DNA from: JBHIEE01 sp046760445
GTDB taxonomy: Bacteria; Acidobacteriota; Aminicenantia; JdFR-78
Assembly (NCBI GenBank): GCA_046760445.1
Contig: JBHIEE010000036.1
Span: 1 to 22,054 of the forward strand
Length of the DNA: 22,054 nt
Direction of reading: 5' to 3'
The notes beneath the pieces are model-generated. The model had not been told where the DNA came from. It worked only from the letters and a program-made list of their open reading frames with translations, and did not search any database. Position numbers and translations under genes: made by a program. Of the stretch, positions 6,187 to 14,221 are shown piece after piece. The number at the start of each line of letters is the position of its first letter. Positions within the stretch are counted from its first letter, which is position 1.

Positions 6187-8322
6187 ATGGTTCGATTTGA
6201 TGATATTTTAGAAAAAATATTAATTTATTCTCCAAAATCTGATTTAGATCTCTTAAGAAAAGCATATGTCTTTGCCGCCAAAGCTCATAAAGGTCAGGTT
6301 AGACTATCAGGAGAGCCGTATTTAAATCATCCTTTAGAAGTAACCAATATGTTAGCTGATATGAAATTGGATGAAATAACCTTGGCCGCTGGTCTCCTGC
6401 ATGATGTTTTAGAAGATACGGATATTACTCTGGAAACTTTAAGAGAATTGTTTGGCGAAGAGGTGACTCATTTAGTTGAGGGAGTGACCAAAATAAGTCG
6501 GATTAAATTTACTTCTCCCGAAGAACATCAAGCAGAAAATATTAGAAAAGTTATTTTGGCTATGATCGATGATTTAAGAGTAATATTTATTAAATTAGCC
6601 GATAGAGTTCATAATCTTAAAACTTTAAAATTCCAATCAGAAGAAAAGCAATTGCAGATTGCTAAGGAAACACTGGAAATATATGCTCCTATTGCCAATC
6701 GATTAGGGATGGGAAAGATTAAAGCTGAGCTTGAGGATCTGTCCTTCCGTTATATATATCAAGAGGATTATTTCTGGCTTTTAGGTTTAGTGGAGGAGAG
6801 AAAAGAAAAATCTGAAAAAAAATTAAAAAAAATAAAGAAAGAACTGGAAAAATTATTAACCGAAAACAACCTCTCAGCTCAAATTTTTTATCGATTAAAA
6901 AGACTTTATAGCATTTTTAATAAAATGAAGCGTCAAAACATTGAATTTAATCAGGTGTTTGATTTTATGGCTTTGAGAATAATTACCACATCAATTAGAG
7001 ATTGTTATGCAACCTTAGGCCTTATCCATCAAAAGTGGACTCCTCTCCCTGGCAGATTTAAAGACTTCATTGCTGTGCCTAAGCCTAATTTATATCGAGC
7101 CCTCCATACCACGATTATTACTCCCGATAAACAAACTTTCGAGATCCAAATTAGAACTGAGGAGATGCATCAAATTGCTGAAAATGGTATTGCTGCTCAT
7201 TGGAGATATAAAGACAAGGAGGATTTTAAAGAAGATAAAAGAGTTAAATGGCTCAGAGAATTAGTAGAATTATATAGAGAACAGAAAAGCCCTCGGGAAT
7301 TTTTAAAAAACTTGAAAACTGACCTTCATCCTGAAGAAATTTATGTTTTTACACCAAAAGGAATGGTTATCTCCCTTCCAGTTGGTTCTACTCCGATAGA
7401 TTTTGCCTATCAGATTCATACTGAAATTGGGAATCACTGTATTGGAGCAAAAATTAACGGCAAACTTTCTTCACTTAAAACTATCCTCCAGATCGGGGAT
7501 ATAGTAGAAATTTTAACTTCTCCTTCTGCTGGCCCGAGTCGAGACTGGTTAAGTGTAATCACTACCCCCAAAGCGAGAAACAGCATTAAGCATTGGCTCA
7601 AAGTAAGAGAAAGAGAAAAAAGTATTACCCTCGGTAAAAAAATATGGGAGAAAGAACTAAAAAAATATAAAAAAATATTACCCCAAGGATTGAAAGAGAA
7701 AGAGTTGCTCACCCTCCTTTCAAGATTGAAATCTCGGCGATTTCAAAAAATTAATGATTTTTTTGCTGCTATAGGCTATGGAACCTTAGTTATTAATAAA
7801 AAACTTATGGCCAGCTTATTCTCTTCGGAGAAAATAGAAGAAAAAAAAGCGATACCCTTTCCCAAGGAAACACGAAAACTAAAGATAGGAATCAAAGTGA
7901 GAGGCTACGAAGATCTTTTAGTCTACTTAGCGAAATGTTGTTCTCCCATTAAAGGAGAAGAAATAATAGGATATATTACTCGAGGTAAAGGAGTAGCTGT
8001 TCATTCTCTTCGTTGCCCTTATATAACTAAAGAGATTTTGGATAGTAATCGAATGATAGAAGTCTCATGGGATATCCAATCTGACTCCACTTATTCCGCC
8101 CGCCTGAGTCTTCAGACCGAGGATAAACGAGGAGTTTTAGCTAAAATCACCTCAATCATTGCTAATTTAGAAAGTAATATCAAAAAAGCAGGAGTAAATA
8201 CTTTCTCTGATAAAAGGGCTCAAGTTAAACTTTTATTAGAAATCAAAGATATGAATCAACTAAATCTTATTATTCAAAAACTGAAAGAAATTAAGGAAGT
8301 AATTGATGTTCAAAGACTTTAA
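6187..8322 (+). CDS. Bifunctional-type (p)ppGpp synthetase/hydrolase (Rel/SpoT)
   Basis: Long Rel/SpoT proteins make and degrade the stringent-response alarmone (p)ppGpp. The 711 residues follow the usual order. An HD hydrolase domain has HPLEV (48-52) and HDVLED (72-77). The synthetase domain spans about 230-345 and contains PGRFKD (288-293), the RxKD form typical of bifunctional enzymes, and EIQIRTEEMH (319-328). Next come a TGS domain (about 384-445), a conserved Cys-Cys motif KCCSPIKG (about 581-588) and a C-terminal ACT domain (about 635-711). Both HD and synthetase motifs look intact, so both activities are expected. One oddity: the normally invariant KxNGY motif reads KPNLYRALHT (299-308), with Leu for Gly. 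There is no Shine-Dalgarno sequence before the ATG. It converges with rpmB, 36 bp away. Confidence 0.94.
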   Translation: MVRFDDILEKILIYSPKSDLDLLRKAYVFAAKAHKGQVRLSGEPYLNHPLEVTNMLADMKLDEITLAAGLLHDVLEDTDITLETLRELFGEEVTHLVEGVTKISRIKFTSPEEHQAENIRKVILAMIDDLRVIFIKLADRVHNLKTLKFQSEEKQLQIAKETLEIYAPIANRLGMGKIKAELEDLSFRYIYQEDYFWLLGLVEERKEKSEKKLKKIKKELEKLLTENNLSAQIFYRLKRLYSIFNKMKRQNIEFNQVFDFMALRIITTSIRDCYATLGLIHQKWTPLPGRFKDFIAVPKPNLYRALHTTIITPDKQTFEIQIRTEEMHQIAENGIAAHWRYKDKEDFKEDKRVKWLRELVELYREQKSPREFLKNLKTDLHPEEIYVFTPKGMVISLPVGSTPIDFAYQIHTEIGNHCIGAKINGKLSSLKTILQIGDIVEILTSPSAGPSRDWLSVITTPKARNSIKHWLKVREREKSITLGKKIWEKELKKYKKILPQGLKEKELLTLLSRLKSRRFQKINDFFAAIGYGTLVINKKLMASLFSSEKIEEKKAIPFPKETRKLKIGIKVRGYEDLLVYLAKCCSPIKGEEIIGYITRGKGVAVHSLRCPYITKEILDSNRMIEVSWDIQSDSTYSARLSLQTEDKRGVLAKITSIIANLESNIKKAGVNTFSDKRAQVKLLLEIKDMNQLNLIIQKLKEIKEVIDVQRL

Positions 8323-8358
8323 AGAGAATAAAGATTAAATGGTTTGAGGAATAATCGG

Positions 8359-8550
8359 CTAAAGAGCCTTCACCACTTTACCAGAACGCAAACATCGAGT
8401 ACAAATCCAACTTCTTTTTACTATCCCGTTTATCTCCACTTTTACCCGTTGCAGATTTGGATTCCATCTTCTTTTAGTTACCCGATGGGAATGGCTGATA
8501 CTATGACCAAAGGTTGGTCCTTTTCCACATATCACACATCTTTTAGCCAA
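8359..8550 (-). CDS. rpmB: Ribosomal protein L28 (bL28, zinc-binding form)
   Basis: The 63-residue protein is a component of the large ribosomal subunit. It matches bL28 throughout: MAKRCVICGKGPTFGHSISHSH at the start and RRWNPNLQ (27-34). The cysteine pairs C5/C8 and C50/C53 give the zinc-ribbon form. The start is TTG at 8550, supported by GAGGTG seven bases upstream; this also gives the expected N-terminus. The gene lies downstream of folD on the same strand with a 64-bp gap holding a possible promoter of its own. A different reading on the plus strand through the same bases is an artefact. Confidence 0.95.
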   Translation of the reverse strand: MAKRCVICGKGPTFGHSISHSHRVTKRRWNPNLQRVKVEINGIVKRSWICTRCLRSGKVVKAL

Positions 8551-8579
8551 TTCTTTTCACCTCATAGTATTGGTTCTTC

Positions 8580-8608
8580 TTTTTACAATATCTATAAAAA
8601 AAAGTCAA
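8580..8608 (-). promoter_or_regulatory. Possible rpmB promoter
   Basis: On the minus strand TTGACT (8603-8608), a 17-bp spacer and TAAAAA (8580-8585) lie between folD and rpmB. The -10 is poor, so rpmB may rely partly on read-through from folD. Confidence 0.4.
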
Positions 8609-8614
8609 GTTTAG

Positions 8615-9538
8615 TCAGTCAATTAGACCTTTTCTCTTTTTAAAAGCAAAGAGAGTACTTTTAAGTAACATTGCTACCGTAAGAGGGCCTACCCCACCAG
8701 GAACTGGAGTTAAATAGGCTGCTTTGCTAATTACCTCGGGATGTACATCTCCAATTAATGTATATCCTTTTTCCTTTATCTGTTCCTCTCGTTGTTTATT
8801 TGTGCCAAATAACTCTTTCAATCGATTAATATCAGTCAATTGATTCATTCCAACATCAATTACCACCGCCCCTGGCTTAACAAATTCAGGAGTAATAAAG
8901 GCACCTCGTCCAATAGCAGCAACTAATATATCCGCTTCAGAAGCAACCAGCGGTAATTCTTTGGTCTTGGAATGGCAAATAGTCACTGTCGCATTCTCAT
9001 TGACTAACATTCCAGCTAAGGGCTTTCCGACAATAAGACTTCTTCCGATAACAACTGCTCGCTGACCTTGGAGTTTAATCCCTTTGGACTTCAAGAGTTC
9101 AATAATTCCTAAGGGAGTACAGGGTTTAAGCCCTGGTTGATTTAATAGTAAGTTTCCTAAATTGTAAGGATGGAATCCATCTACATCCTTTTCTGGAGAA
9201 ATAGCATTTATTATCTGATATTGATTAAAGGAAGAAGGAAGAGGCAATTGCACTAATATACCATCTATCTCATTCCTTCTATTAAGATCATCGATTTTCT
9301 CGATAAGGGTAGAGATGGGAATTGTTTCCGGCAAAAAATAAATCTCCGAAAAAATACCTGTTTTTTGACAGTTTCTCTCTTTTGTTCTTAGATAAACTTT
9401 TGAAGCTTGATTTTCTCCAACCAAGATCCCGACTAAGCCTGGTACTTGATTAATTTTCTTGTGATAATAAGAAACCTCTTCCCTAATTTCTTGTTTTATT
9501 TTTTCAGCCAATGTTTTTCCTTCTAACCATTCACCCAT
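8615..9538 (-). CDS. folD: Methylenetetrahydrofolate dehydrogenase/cyclohydrolase FolD
   Basis: FolD interconverts 5,10-methylene-, 5,10-methenyl- and 10-formyl-tetrahydrofolate with NAD(P). The 307 residues are close to family length. The catalytic region SKVYLRTK (46-53) gives Tyr49 and Lys53. Gln97 in VQLPLP and Asp120 in KDVDG are the substrate-site residues. The nucleotide-binding motif IGRSLIVGKPLAGML (164-178) and the terminal PGGVGPLTVAMLL are intact. The start ATG at 9538 has AAAGGA eight bases upstream. An insertion-like Lys/Glu-rich segment (about 238-256) lies before IGDVHPEV. It is the first gene of a folD-rpmB pair and diverges from the TPR gene. It links to the ThyX in the window through folate metabolism. 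Confidence 0.96.
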   Translation of the reverse strand: MGEWLEGKTLAEKIKQEIREEVSYYHKKINQVPGLVGILVGENQASKVYLRTKERNCQKTGIFSEIYFLPETIPISTLIEKIDDLNRRNEIDGILVQLPLPSSFNQYQIINAISPEKDVDGFHPYNLGNLLLNQPGLKPCTPLGIIELLKSKGIKLQGQRAVVIGRSLIVGKPLAGMLVNENATVTICHSKTKELPLVASEADILVAAIGRGAFITPEFVKPGAVVIDVGMNQLTDINRLKELFGTNKQREEQIKEKGYTLIGDVHPEVISKAAYLTPVPGGVGPLTVAMLLKSTLFAFKKRKGLID

Positions 9539-9571
9539 TTAATTTATCCTTTCCATAAAAGTATCATCTTA

Positions 9572-9601
9572 ATATTATTTTATTATCCCTACCCTAGTCA
9601 A
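9572..9601 (-). promoter_or_regulatory. Probable folD promoter
   Basis: Minus strand TTGACT (9596-9601), an 18-bp spacer and TAATAT (9572-9577). This leaves a leader of about 25-30 bases with AAAGGA before the ATG. Confidence 0.5.
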
Positions 9602-9639
9602 CGATTAATCCTAATTTTTGAAAATTAAGTTTTGTCCTC

Positions 9640-9674
9640 TTGACTTACCAGTAAAAAAAGGTTAGCTTTAAATT
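9640..9674 (+). promoter_or_regulatory. Possible promoter very close to the TPR gene start
   Basis: TTGACT (9640-9645) overlaps TTACCA (9645-9650). At 17-18 bp from the latter lies TTAAAT/TAAATT (9668-9674). Either reading puts transcription start within about ten bases of the ATG at 9682, and no Shine-Dalgarno sequence is visible. The exact hexamers are uncertain. Confidence 0.35.
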
Positions 9675-9681
9675 ATACCTC

Positions 9682-10035
9682 ATGAAAAAAGTAGCAAAAT
9701 TTTTCTTAGTTCTTTTCATTTTATTGATAGGGGTTAGCTATCTTAGCGCTGATAAAGCTTATCAGCACCTTAAATTTGGAATAATGGCTGCTCAAAAGGA
9801 TTTATGGGAGGAGGCTATCTTCCAGTGGAAAAAAGCTATCAAATTAAACCCTAATAATGCTGCTGCGCACAATAACTTAGCTGTCGCATATGAGAAGAAA
9901 GGCATGTATCAGGAAGCAAAGAAAGAGTATGAATTAGCTCTAAAGCTCTCTCCACAAGATTCCAGAATAAAAACAAATTATGAGAAATTTTTAAAAATAT
10001 ATAAATCATTAAAGTCGGAACAAAATGAAAATTAA
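9682..10035 (+). CDS. Exported TPR-repeat protein
   Basis: The 117-residue protein starts with a clear signal peptide: a MKK head, a hydrophobic core at about 8-20, and likely cleavage after SA at 22-23. It continues with two tetratricopeptide repeats (about 27-60 and 61-94), visible as AYQHLKFGIMAAQKDLWEEAIFQWKKAIKLNP-like helices and the textbook NNLAVAYEKKGMYQEAKKEY. A charged Lys/Glu tail follows. TPR pairs mediate protein-protein contacts, here presumably in the periplasm. Its last 11 bp overlap the next gene, so the two are probably translated together, with the large outer-membrane gene further downstream. The specific partner is unknown. Confidence 0.8.
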   Translation: MKKVAKFFLVLFILLIGVSYLSADKAYQHLKFGIMAAQKDLWEEAIFQWKKAIKLNPNNAAAHNNLAVAYEKKGMYQEAKKEYELALKLSPQDSRIKTNYEKFLKIYKSLKSEQNEN

Positions 10036-10693
10036 ATTTGAACTTATCTGTATTATTTTTATAACAGGTTTAATAGTCTGGTTCTGTTCTCCATCCTCTC
10101 AATATAAAATCACTCTCGAATTATCCACTCCTACAAAGATTGATTTATCTTCTTACCAAGAAATTATTCTTACCTCTTTCAGAATAGATACGACTATTAA
10201 AGATATAGATTTTAATAAAGAACTGATAGGTTTTTTCTCAGCAGAGTTTAAAAATAATTTTGAGGGAGATATTTCTGAAAAAAAAATAACCTGGAATGAG
10301 AAGAATCTAATTCGCGACCAACAATTTTGGCAAACTTTAACTAACACTGAGATTAAAGCAGTGTTCTTTACAGGCCAGATAAATTTTAAACAAGAACTAA
10401 GAAAGGCTATTTTAGGAGAGACTCGTTTTCGAGGCGCCAGTGACTTTCCGGGTCAAGAAAGGAAATTAGCCGAAAGGTTATTTTTTACTTTAAACTTAGA
10501 TTTATACCTCATTGAGACTCAAGCCGGAACTATTATTTATCAGAAAAATTTTAAGGAATCTAAAGGATATAAAAATATAAGACAAACGCCTGATTTTGCC
10601 TTCTATAACCTTTTAGAAATAGTCAAAACCAAATTATTTAGAGATATTATTGCACACAAAAAAGTGGAAGAAAGATACCTCATCTTAAATTGA
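10025..10693 (+). CDS. Unrecognised membrane-anchored or exported protein
   Basis: The 222 residues match no family I can name. The N-terminus is a short hydrophobic segment (about 6-20, ending VWFC) with Cys21 followed by SPSS. This resembles a lipoprotein signal, but the bases before the cysteine do not fit a normal lipobox (Trp-Phe instead of small residues), so an N-terminal membrane anchor is also possible. The rest alternates beta-like and charged segments (for example YQEIILTSFRID at 44-55 and AVFFTGQINFKQELRKAIL at 112-130) and ends in a helical segment near 190-215. It overlaps the TPR gene by 11 bp and precedes an outer-membrane protein, so an envelope role is inferred from context only. 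Confidence 0.65.
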   Translation: MKIKFELICIIFITGLIVWFCSPSSQYKITLELSTPTKIDLSSYQEIILTSFRIDTTIKDIDFNKELIGFFSAEFKNNFEGDISEKKITWNEKNLIRDQQFWQTLTNTEIKAVFFTGQINFKQELRKAILGETRFRGASDFPGQERKLAERLFFTLNLDLYLIETQAGTIIYQKNFKESKGYKNIRQTPDFAFYNLLEIVKTKLFRDIIAHKKVEERYLILN

Positions 10694-10786
10694 GGGTTTT
10701 CAAATGATGCTAACAAAGAGAAGATATATAAAAATTCCAAATATCAAATACCAAATTACAAATAAGTTTCAATAATCAAAATCACA

Positions 10787-10972
10787 ATGACCCAAACAAA
10801 AAAAGTAAATAATTACGATTTAGAGGAACGAACTTATCAGTTTGTTCAAAAAAGTAGTTTTTTAGAATTGAGGAAAAAATTTTCTTCTATACATAGAGAA
10901 ATCCTGATAATTGTTTTGGTTATTTGGTCATTGGTATTTGCTTGCCCTGTAGCATGCGAAGCATTGGTATAG
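10787..10972 (+). pseudogene. Internally deleted four-helix-bundle protein gene
   Basis: The open frame is 61 codons. YDLEERTYQFVQK (10-22) resembles the start of four-helix-bundle proteins of the 23S rRNA intervening-sequence family, which are normally about 120 residues and begin with a YDLEERT-like motif. LELRKKFSSIHREI could correspond to the end of such a protein. After that the frame runs into repeat DNA and reads as a hydrophobic tail. The central helices are missing, so I call it a remnant. The match rests on one short motif; chance similarity cannot be excluded. Confidence 0.5.
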
Positions 10973-10988
10973 GGGAATTTATTTGATA

Positions 10989-11043
10989 TTTGGTGCCTGC
11001 CCCGTACATCCCGAGTACTCGGGACTACGGGGCGAGGAATTTG
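10989..11043. repeat. 55-bp GC-rich palindromic repeat, copy 2
   Basis: Identical to 1-55, with the same nested palindrome. It lies 104 bp before the large outer-membrane protein gene. Confidence 0.9.
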
Positions 11044-11146
11044 GGGTTTTAACTTTTGTGGAGGGGAAGCCGGAAAATAGACCTTAAAAACCCTTATAAG
11101 TATTGGGTTTCTAAAGATAAAAAGGCTTAAATTAATGAGGTGAGTA

Positions 11147-14068
11147 ATGAAAAAGTATAAAATCTATTTTTCTGTTTTACTTTTTCTTTTAGGAAGCCGA
11201 CTTTTATGGGCTCAAAGTTACTATTTCCCGTATTATGGAAAAAATAAAGTTATATATCAAAAATTCAATTGGTCCCGCTACCAAACAGATCATTTTACTA
11301 TTTACTATTATATCCAAAATGAAAAATTATTAGAAAAAGTAGCTAATTTAGCCGAAAGCGCCTATTTAAAAATCAGTCAAAAAGCAAGACATCAGTTAGC
11401 CAAACCCGTGCCATTAATTTATTATCAAACTCACACTGACTTTGAACAAACAAATCTATATCCAGGGATATTACCTGCAGGAGTGATGGCCTTTGCTGAA
11501 CCAGTTCTTCACCGAATTGTCTTACCAGGAGATATCCCCATAGATAATCTCCAACATTTAATTGAACATGAATTGGCCCATGTTTTTGAATATTCCATCC
11601 TTTATGGAGATTTAACCGGTCCAATTTATGATTTGAATCAGCCGCCTTTATGGGTTATGGAAGGCTTTGCTGAATATTGTACAGACACCTGGGACCCGGT
11701 TTCTTTAATGATTCTCAGGGATACTGTCTTAAATGACCGTATTCCAGAAATAGGTAAATCAGGACGATTGGTTTCAAAGTATCCCTTGCCTCGACATCCA
11801 GCTTATGATTTTGGTCATGCAATATTTGACTTCTTGGAGAAAGAATTTGGACTAACGGGGATAAGACAACTGTGGAATACGGTTAAAAAAACCTCCTTTA
11901 TTGAGAAAAAAAATCCTCTTAAAAGAGCATTTAAATTAGATCATAAGCAATTTAATTATAAGTTCAAAAAATTTCTCCGAGAAAAATTCAAAGGTTACTT
12001 AACCAAAGAAAACCCGGAAGATTATAGTATCTCTTTCGGACCTGAATTCCCTTATGCCTATAGTTTATCTCACCAGCTTTCCCCGTCAGGAGATATTGTT
12101 GCTGTCCTTACTTTTAACCTTAGGGATTATGATTTAGACATTCTGTTAATCTCGACTAAAGATGGATCAGTAATAAAAAATATTACCAAGGGTTATACTC
12201 TGGAATATGAGCAAATTAAAATAGAGTTTGATCCATCTTCAGGAAGAAATATATGCTGGTCATCTGATGGAGAAAAAATCGCTTTTTTCGGACGGAAAGG
12301 AGAGAAGCACACTCTTTTCCTCTTAGAAGCGATCACTGGTAAAACTTTAAAAAGCATTAAAATCCCAATTGATCTCCCTTCTTCTCCTTGCTTTTCCAAC
12401 AATAACCAAAAAATTATCTTTACAGGGCTGAAAGACAGTCAGCCTGATATTTTTGAAATAAATCTAATTAATGAAAAGATTGTCCAATTAACTAACAACG
12501 AACTTTATGAAAAAGCACCAAGTATTTCCCCAGATGGAAAATTTATTACTTACACTATTCGAGTAGACACTTATGACAAAATATTTCTTTCTCCTACCGA
12601 AAATTTAGATGATCGAAAGCAATTAACTTTTGGAAAGGGAAACGATATCGCCCCCTGTTTTTCTCCTGATGGTAAAGAAATTTTTTTCTCATCAGACAAA
12701 ACTGGAACATTTAATATTTATTCAATTAATTTAGAAACTTGGGAATTAAAAAAATATACTGATGTTAGAACCGGAAATTTCTTCCCTGTTCCTTTTCCCA
12801 ACAATCCCAAAAAAATAATCTTCTCCTCATTTCACAAAGGTATGTACCAACTTTTTCAGACTGAATTTAAAAATCCTGAGGTAGAAGAAATAATCACTCC
12901 CAAAAAAGTTATTACTCAGGAAGAGATTCCACAATTTACACCTTTGATCACTCAAAAAATTAATAAAAACAAGATAGAACAATATAAAGGAATGGGCAAA
13001 TTATATTTAGTCAGCCGGCCTCCTGTTGAAACGCTTATTTCCACTGACGGGTCTATTTATGGTGGTTCAGCTATTTCTTTCACAGATATTTTGGGAGATT
13101 ATACTGTATTTTTAATGGCCTATCAGGTTCGTCAATTTCGCTCTCTTCATTTCGGTTACATTAATCAAAAAAGAAGATTGCAATATATGCTTCATGGATT
13201 TCAATATACTATTTTTTATTATCCCTCTTATTATTACTGGTATCCTGAGGGGGCCTTTAATTACAGTTATTATGATGCTATAGCAACCAGAACAATTACT
13301 GGCGCTGAAGCTGTTGGTTATTATCCTTTTAATAGATATTATCGCGCTGAAGCTTCTCTGGGATATTATCGCTATAGTGAAGATTTTCTTTACTGGAGAA
13401 CTTCGTTCCCTCGATTTTTTAATGGCAATATGCTGGCAGCATCTTTTTCCTTAGTGGGAGAAACAACCCGATTTAAGTACTATGGACCCTATTCAGGTAG
13501 CACTTTCCGTTTATCTGTTTATCAAACTGCCCCAGTCTCTAAAAGTTTCCTTCAATCCACAACTTTTGAGGCTGATTTACGCAAATACTTTAAATTGATT
13601 TCTGACACTGTCTTAGCAGTAAGATTCAATGGTTTTCTTAGCCGGGGAAAAGACCCTTTTCTCTATTATTATGGTGGAAACAACGAAGTTCGTTCTGTTT
13701 ATTATCGGGAAATAATTGCTAATGAGGGTTTCTTTTTCAACGCTGAATTAAGATTTCCTTTAATTGATTCGATCAAAACGATTATTGGTCAGTTAGGCCC
13801 GATCAGGGGTGTTTTCTTTTTAGATTTTGCTCACTCTAAAGTTAAGGACTGGCCTGCTGGATTTTATGTGTGGTCTCCAGAAGGCTATCGTTTAGTGGAT
13901 GTTATAGGTTCTTATGGCTGGGGAGTAGAATTATTCCTCTTTGGTATTCCTCTTCATTTAGAATGGGTAAGAAGAATTGAAATTCCGGAGATAAGTATAA
14001 GTAAAAAAACCGAATTTAAAACAAGGAAATTTAACGGAATAAGAATCTGGTTTGGTTTTGATTTTTAA
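11147..14068 (+). CDS. Peptidase-MA / TolB-like propeller / BamA-like outer-membrane protein
   Basis: The 973-residue protein has three parts. A signal peptide (1-22, ending LLWA) leads into a gluzincin-type metallopeptidase domain with HELAH (141-145) and a probable third zinc ligand Glu172 in WVMEGFAEY; the zinc and catalytic residues are intact. From about 300 to 590 come TolB/WD40-like propeller repeats, with SPSGD, ISPDGKFITYT and FSPDGKEIFFSSDKTGTFNI. From about 620 to the end is an aromatic, alternating region resembling the BamA/Omp85 barrel. It includes LRFPLID, GPIRGVFFLDFA and a terminal strand ending in Phe, as outer-membrane barrels do. The protein is probably anchored in the outer membrane with its peptidase and propeller in the periplasm. 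Substrate and role are unknown. AGGTGA precedes the ATG. It follows the TPR and unknown envelope genes. Confidence 0.85.
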   Translation: MKKYKIYFSVLLFLLGSRLLWAQSYYFPYYGKNKVIYQKFNWSRYQTDHFTIYYYIQNEKLLEKVANLAESAYLKISQKARHQLAKPVPLIYYQTHTDFEQTNLYPGILPAGVMAFAEPVLHRIVLPGDIPIDNLQHLIEHELAHVFEYSILYGDLTGPIYDLNQPPLWVMEGFAEYCTDTWDPVSLMILRDTVLNDRIPEIGKSGRLVSKYPLPRHPAYDFGHAIFDFLEKEFGLTGIRQLWNTVKKTSFIEKKNPLKRAFKLDHKQFNYKFKKFLREKFKGYLTKENPEDYSISFGPEFPYAYSLSHQLSPSGDIVAVLTFNLRDYDLDILLISTKDGSVIKNITKGYTLEYEQIKIEFDPSSGRNICWSSDGEKIAFFGRKGEKHTLFLLEAITGKTLKSIKIPIDLPSSPCFSNNNQKIIFTGLKDSQPDIFEINLINEKIVQLTNNELYEKAPSISPDGKFITYTIRVDTYDKIFLSPTENLDDRKQLTFGKGNDIAPCFSPDGKEIFFSSDKTGTFNIYSINLETWELKKYTDVRTGNFFPVPFPNNPKKIIFSSFHKGMYQLFQTEFKNPEVEEIITPKKVITQEEIPQFTPLITQKINKNKIEQYKGMGKLYLVSRPPVETLISTDGSIYGGSAISFTDILGDYTVFLMAYQVRQFRSLHFGYINQKRRLQYMLHGFQYTIFYYPSYYYWYPEGAFNYSYYDAIATRTITGAEAVGYYPFNRYYRAEASLGYYRYSEDFLYWRTSFPRFFNGNMLAASFSLVGETTRFKYYGPYSGSTFRLSVYQTAPVSKSFLQSTTFEADLRKYFKLISDTVLAVRFNGFLSRGKDPFLYYYGGNNEVRSVYYREIIANEGFFFNAELRFPLIDSIKTIIGQLGPIRGVFFLDFAHSKVKDWPAGFYVWSPEGYRLVDVIGSYGWGVELFLFGIPLHLEWVRRIEIPEISISKKTEFKTRKFNGIRIWFGFDF

Positions 14069-14087
14069 AAAATTTTAAAAAATTTTC

Positions 14088-14116
14088 TTGAAATCTGATG
14101 AAGCTAATGATATGAT
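14088..14116 (+). promoter_or_regulatory. Promoter of dnaA
   Basis: TTGAAA (14088-14093), a 17-bp spacer and TATGAT (14111-14116, five of six). The expected start near 14123 gives a leader of about 100 bases that contains the DnaA-box cluster, consistent with autoregulation by DnaA. Confidence 0.65.
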
Positions 14117-14169
14117 AACTTCGTTTCCCTAAATAACACAGGGTATTACTCCTTTAGAAAAGAAGTGAG

Positions 14170-14201
14170 TTTTCCACACCTGTGGAAAAACTTGTGGAAA
14201 A
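14170..14201. promoter_or_regulatory. Cluster of three DnaA boxes before dnaA
   Basis: TTTTCCACA occurs on the plus strand at 14170-14178 and on the minus strand at 14181-14189 and 14193-14201. Each differs by one base from the consensus TTATCCACA. The first two are head to head, making a 20-bp palindrome. A cluster directly upstream of dnaA is a common origin and autorepression arrangement. The dnaA ATG at 14222 has no Shine-Dalgarno sequence. Confidence 0.75.
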
Positions 14202-14221
14202 TATAATAATAACAGATAATT

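Larger units (their letters stand above)
10737..11043. repeat. Repeat-bounded cassette with four-helix-bundle gene remnant
   Basis: The cassette is bounded by a perfect 14-bp inverted repeat, CCAAATATCAAATA at 10737-10750 and its complement at 10980-10993. The right end continues into the 55-bp GC-rich hairpin repeat (10989-11043) that also opens this window. The left flank is a run of CAAAT/ACCAAATT-like units. A short open frame inside starts like a four-helix-bundle (23S rRNA intervening-sequence) protein. The layout resembles a small mobile or dispersed cassette whose gene has lost its middle. I see no transposase and no target duplication. Confidence 0.6.

Noticed and set aside
8344..8643. 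Plus-strand frame of 99 codons across rpmB
   Set aside because: It overlaps L28, which matches its family throughout, and has low-complexity Ser/Phe/Tyr composition.
14069..14087. AAAATTTTAAAAAATTTT symmetric run as a terminator after the outer-membrane gene
   Set aside because: It has no G-C pairs, so any stem would be very weak.
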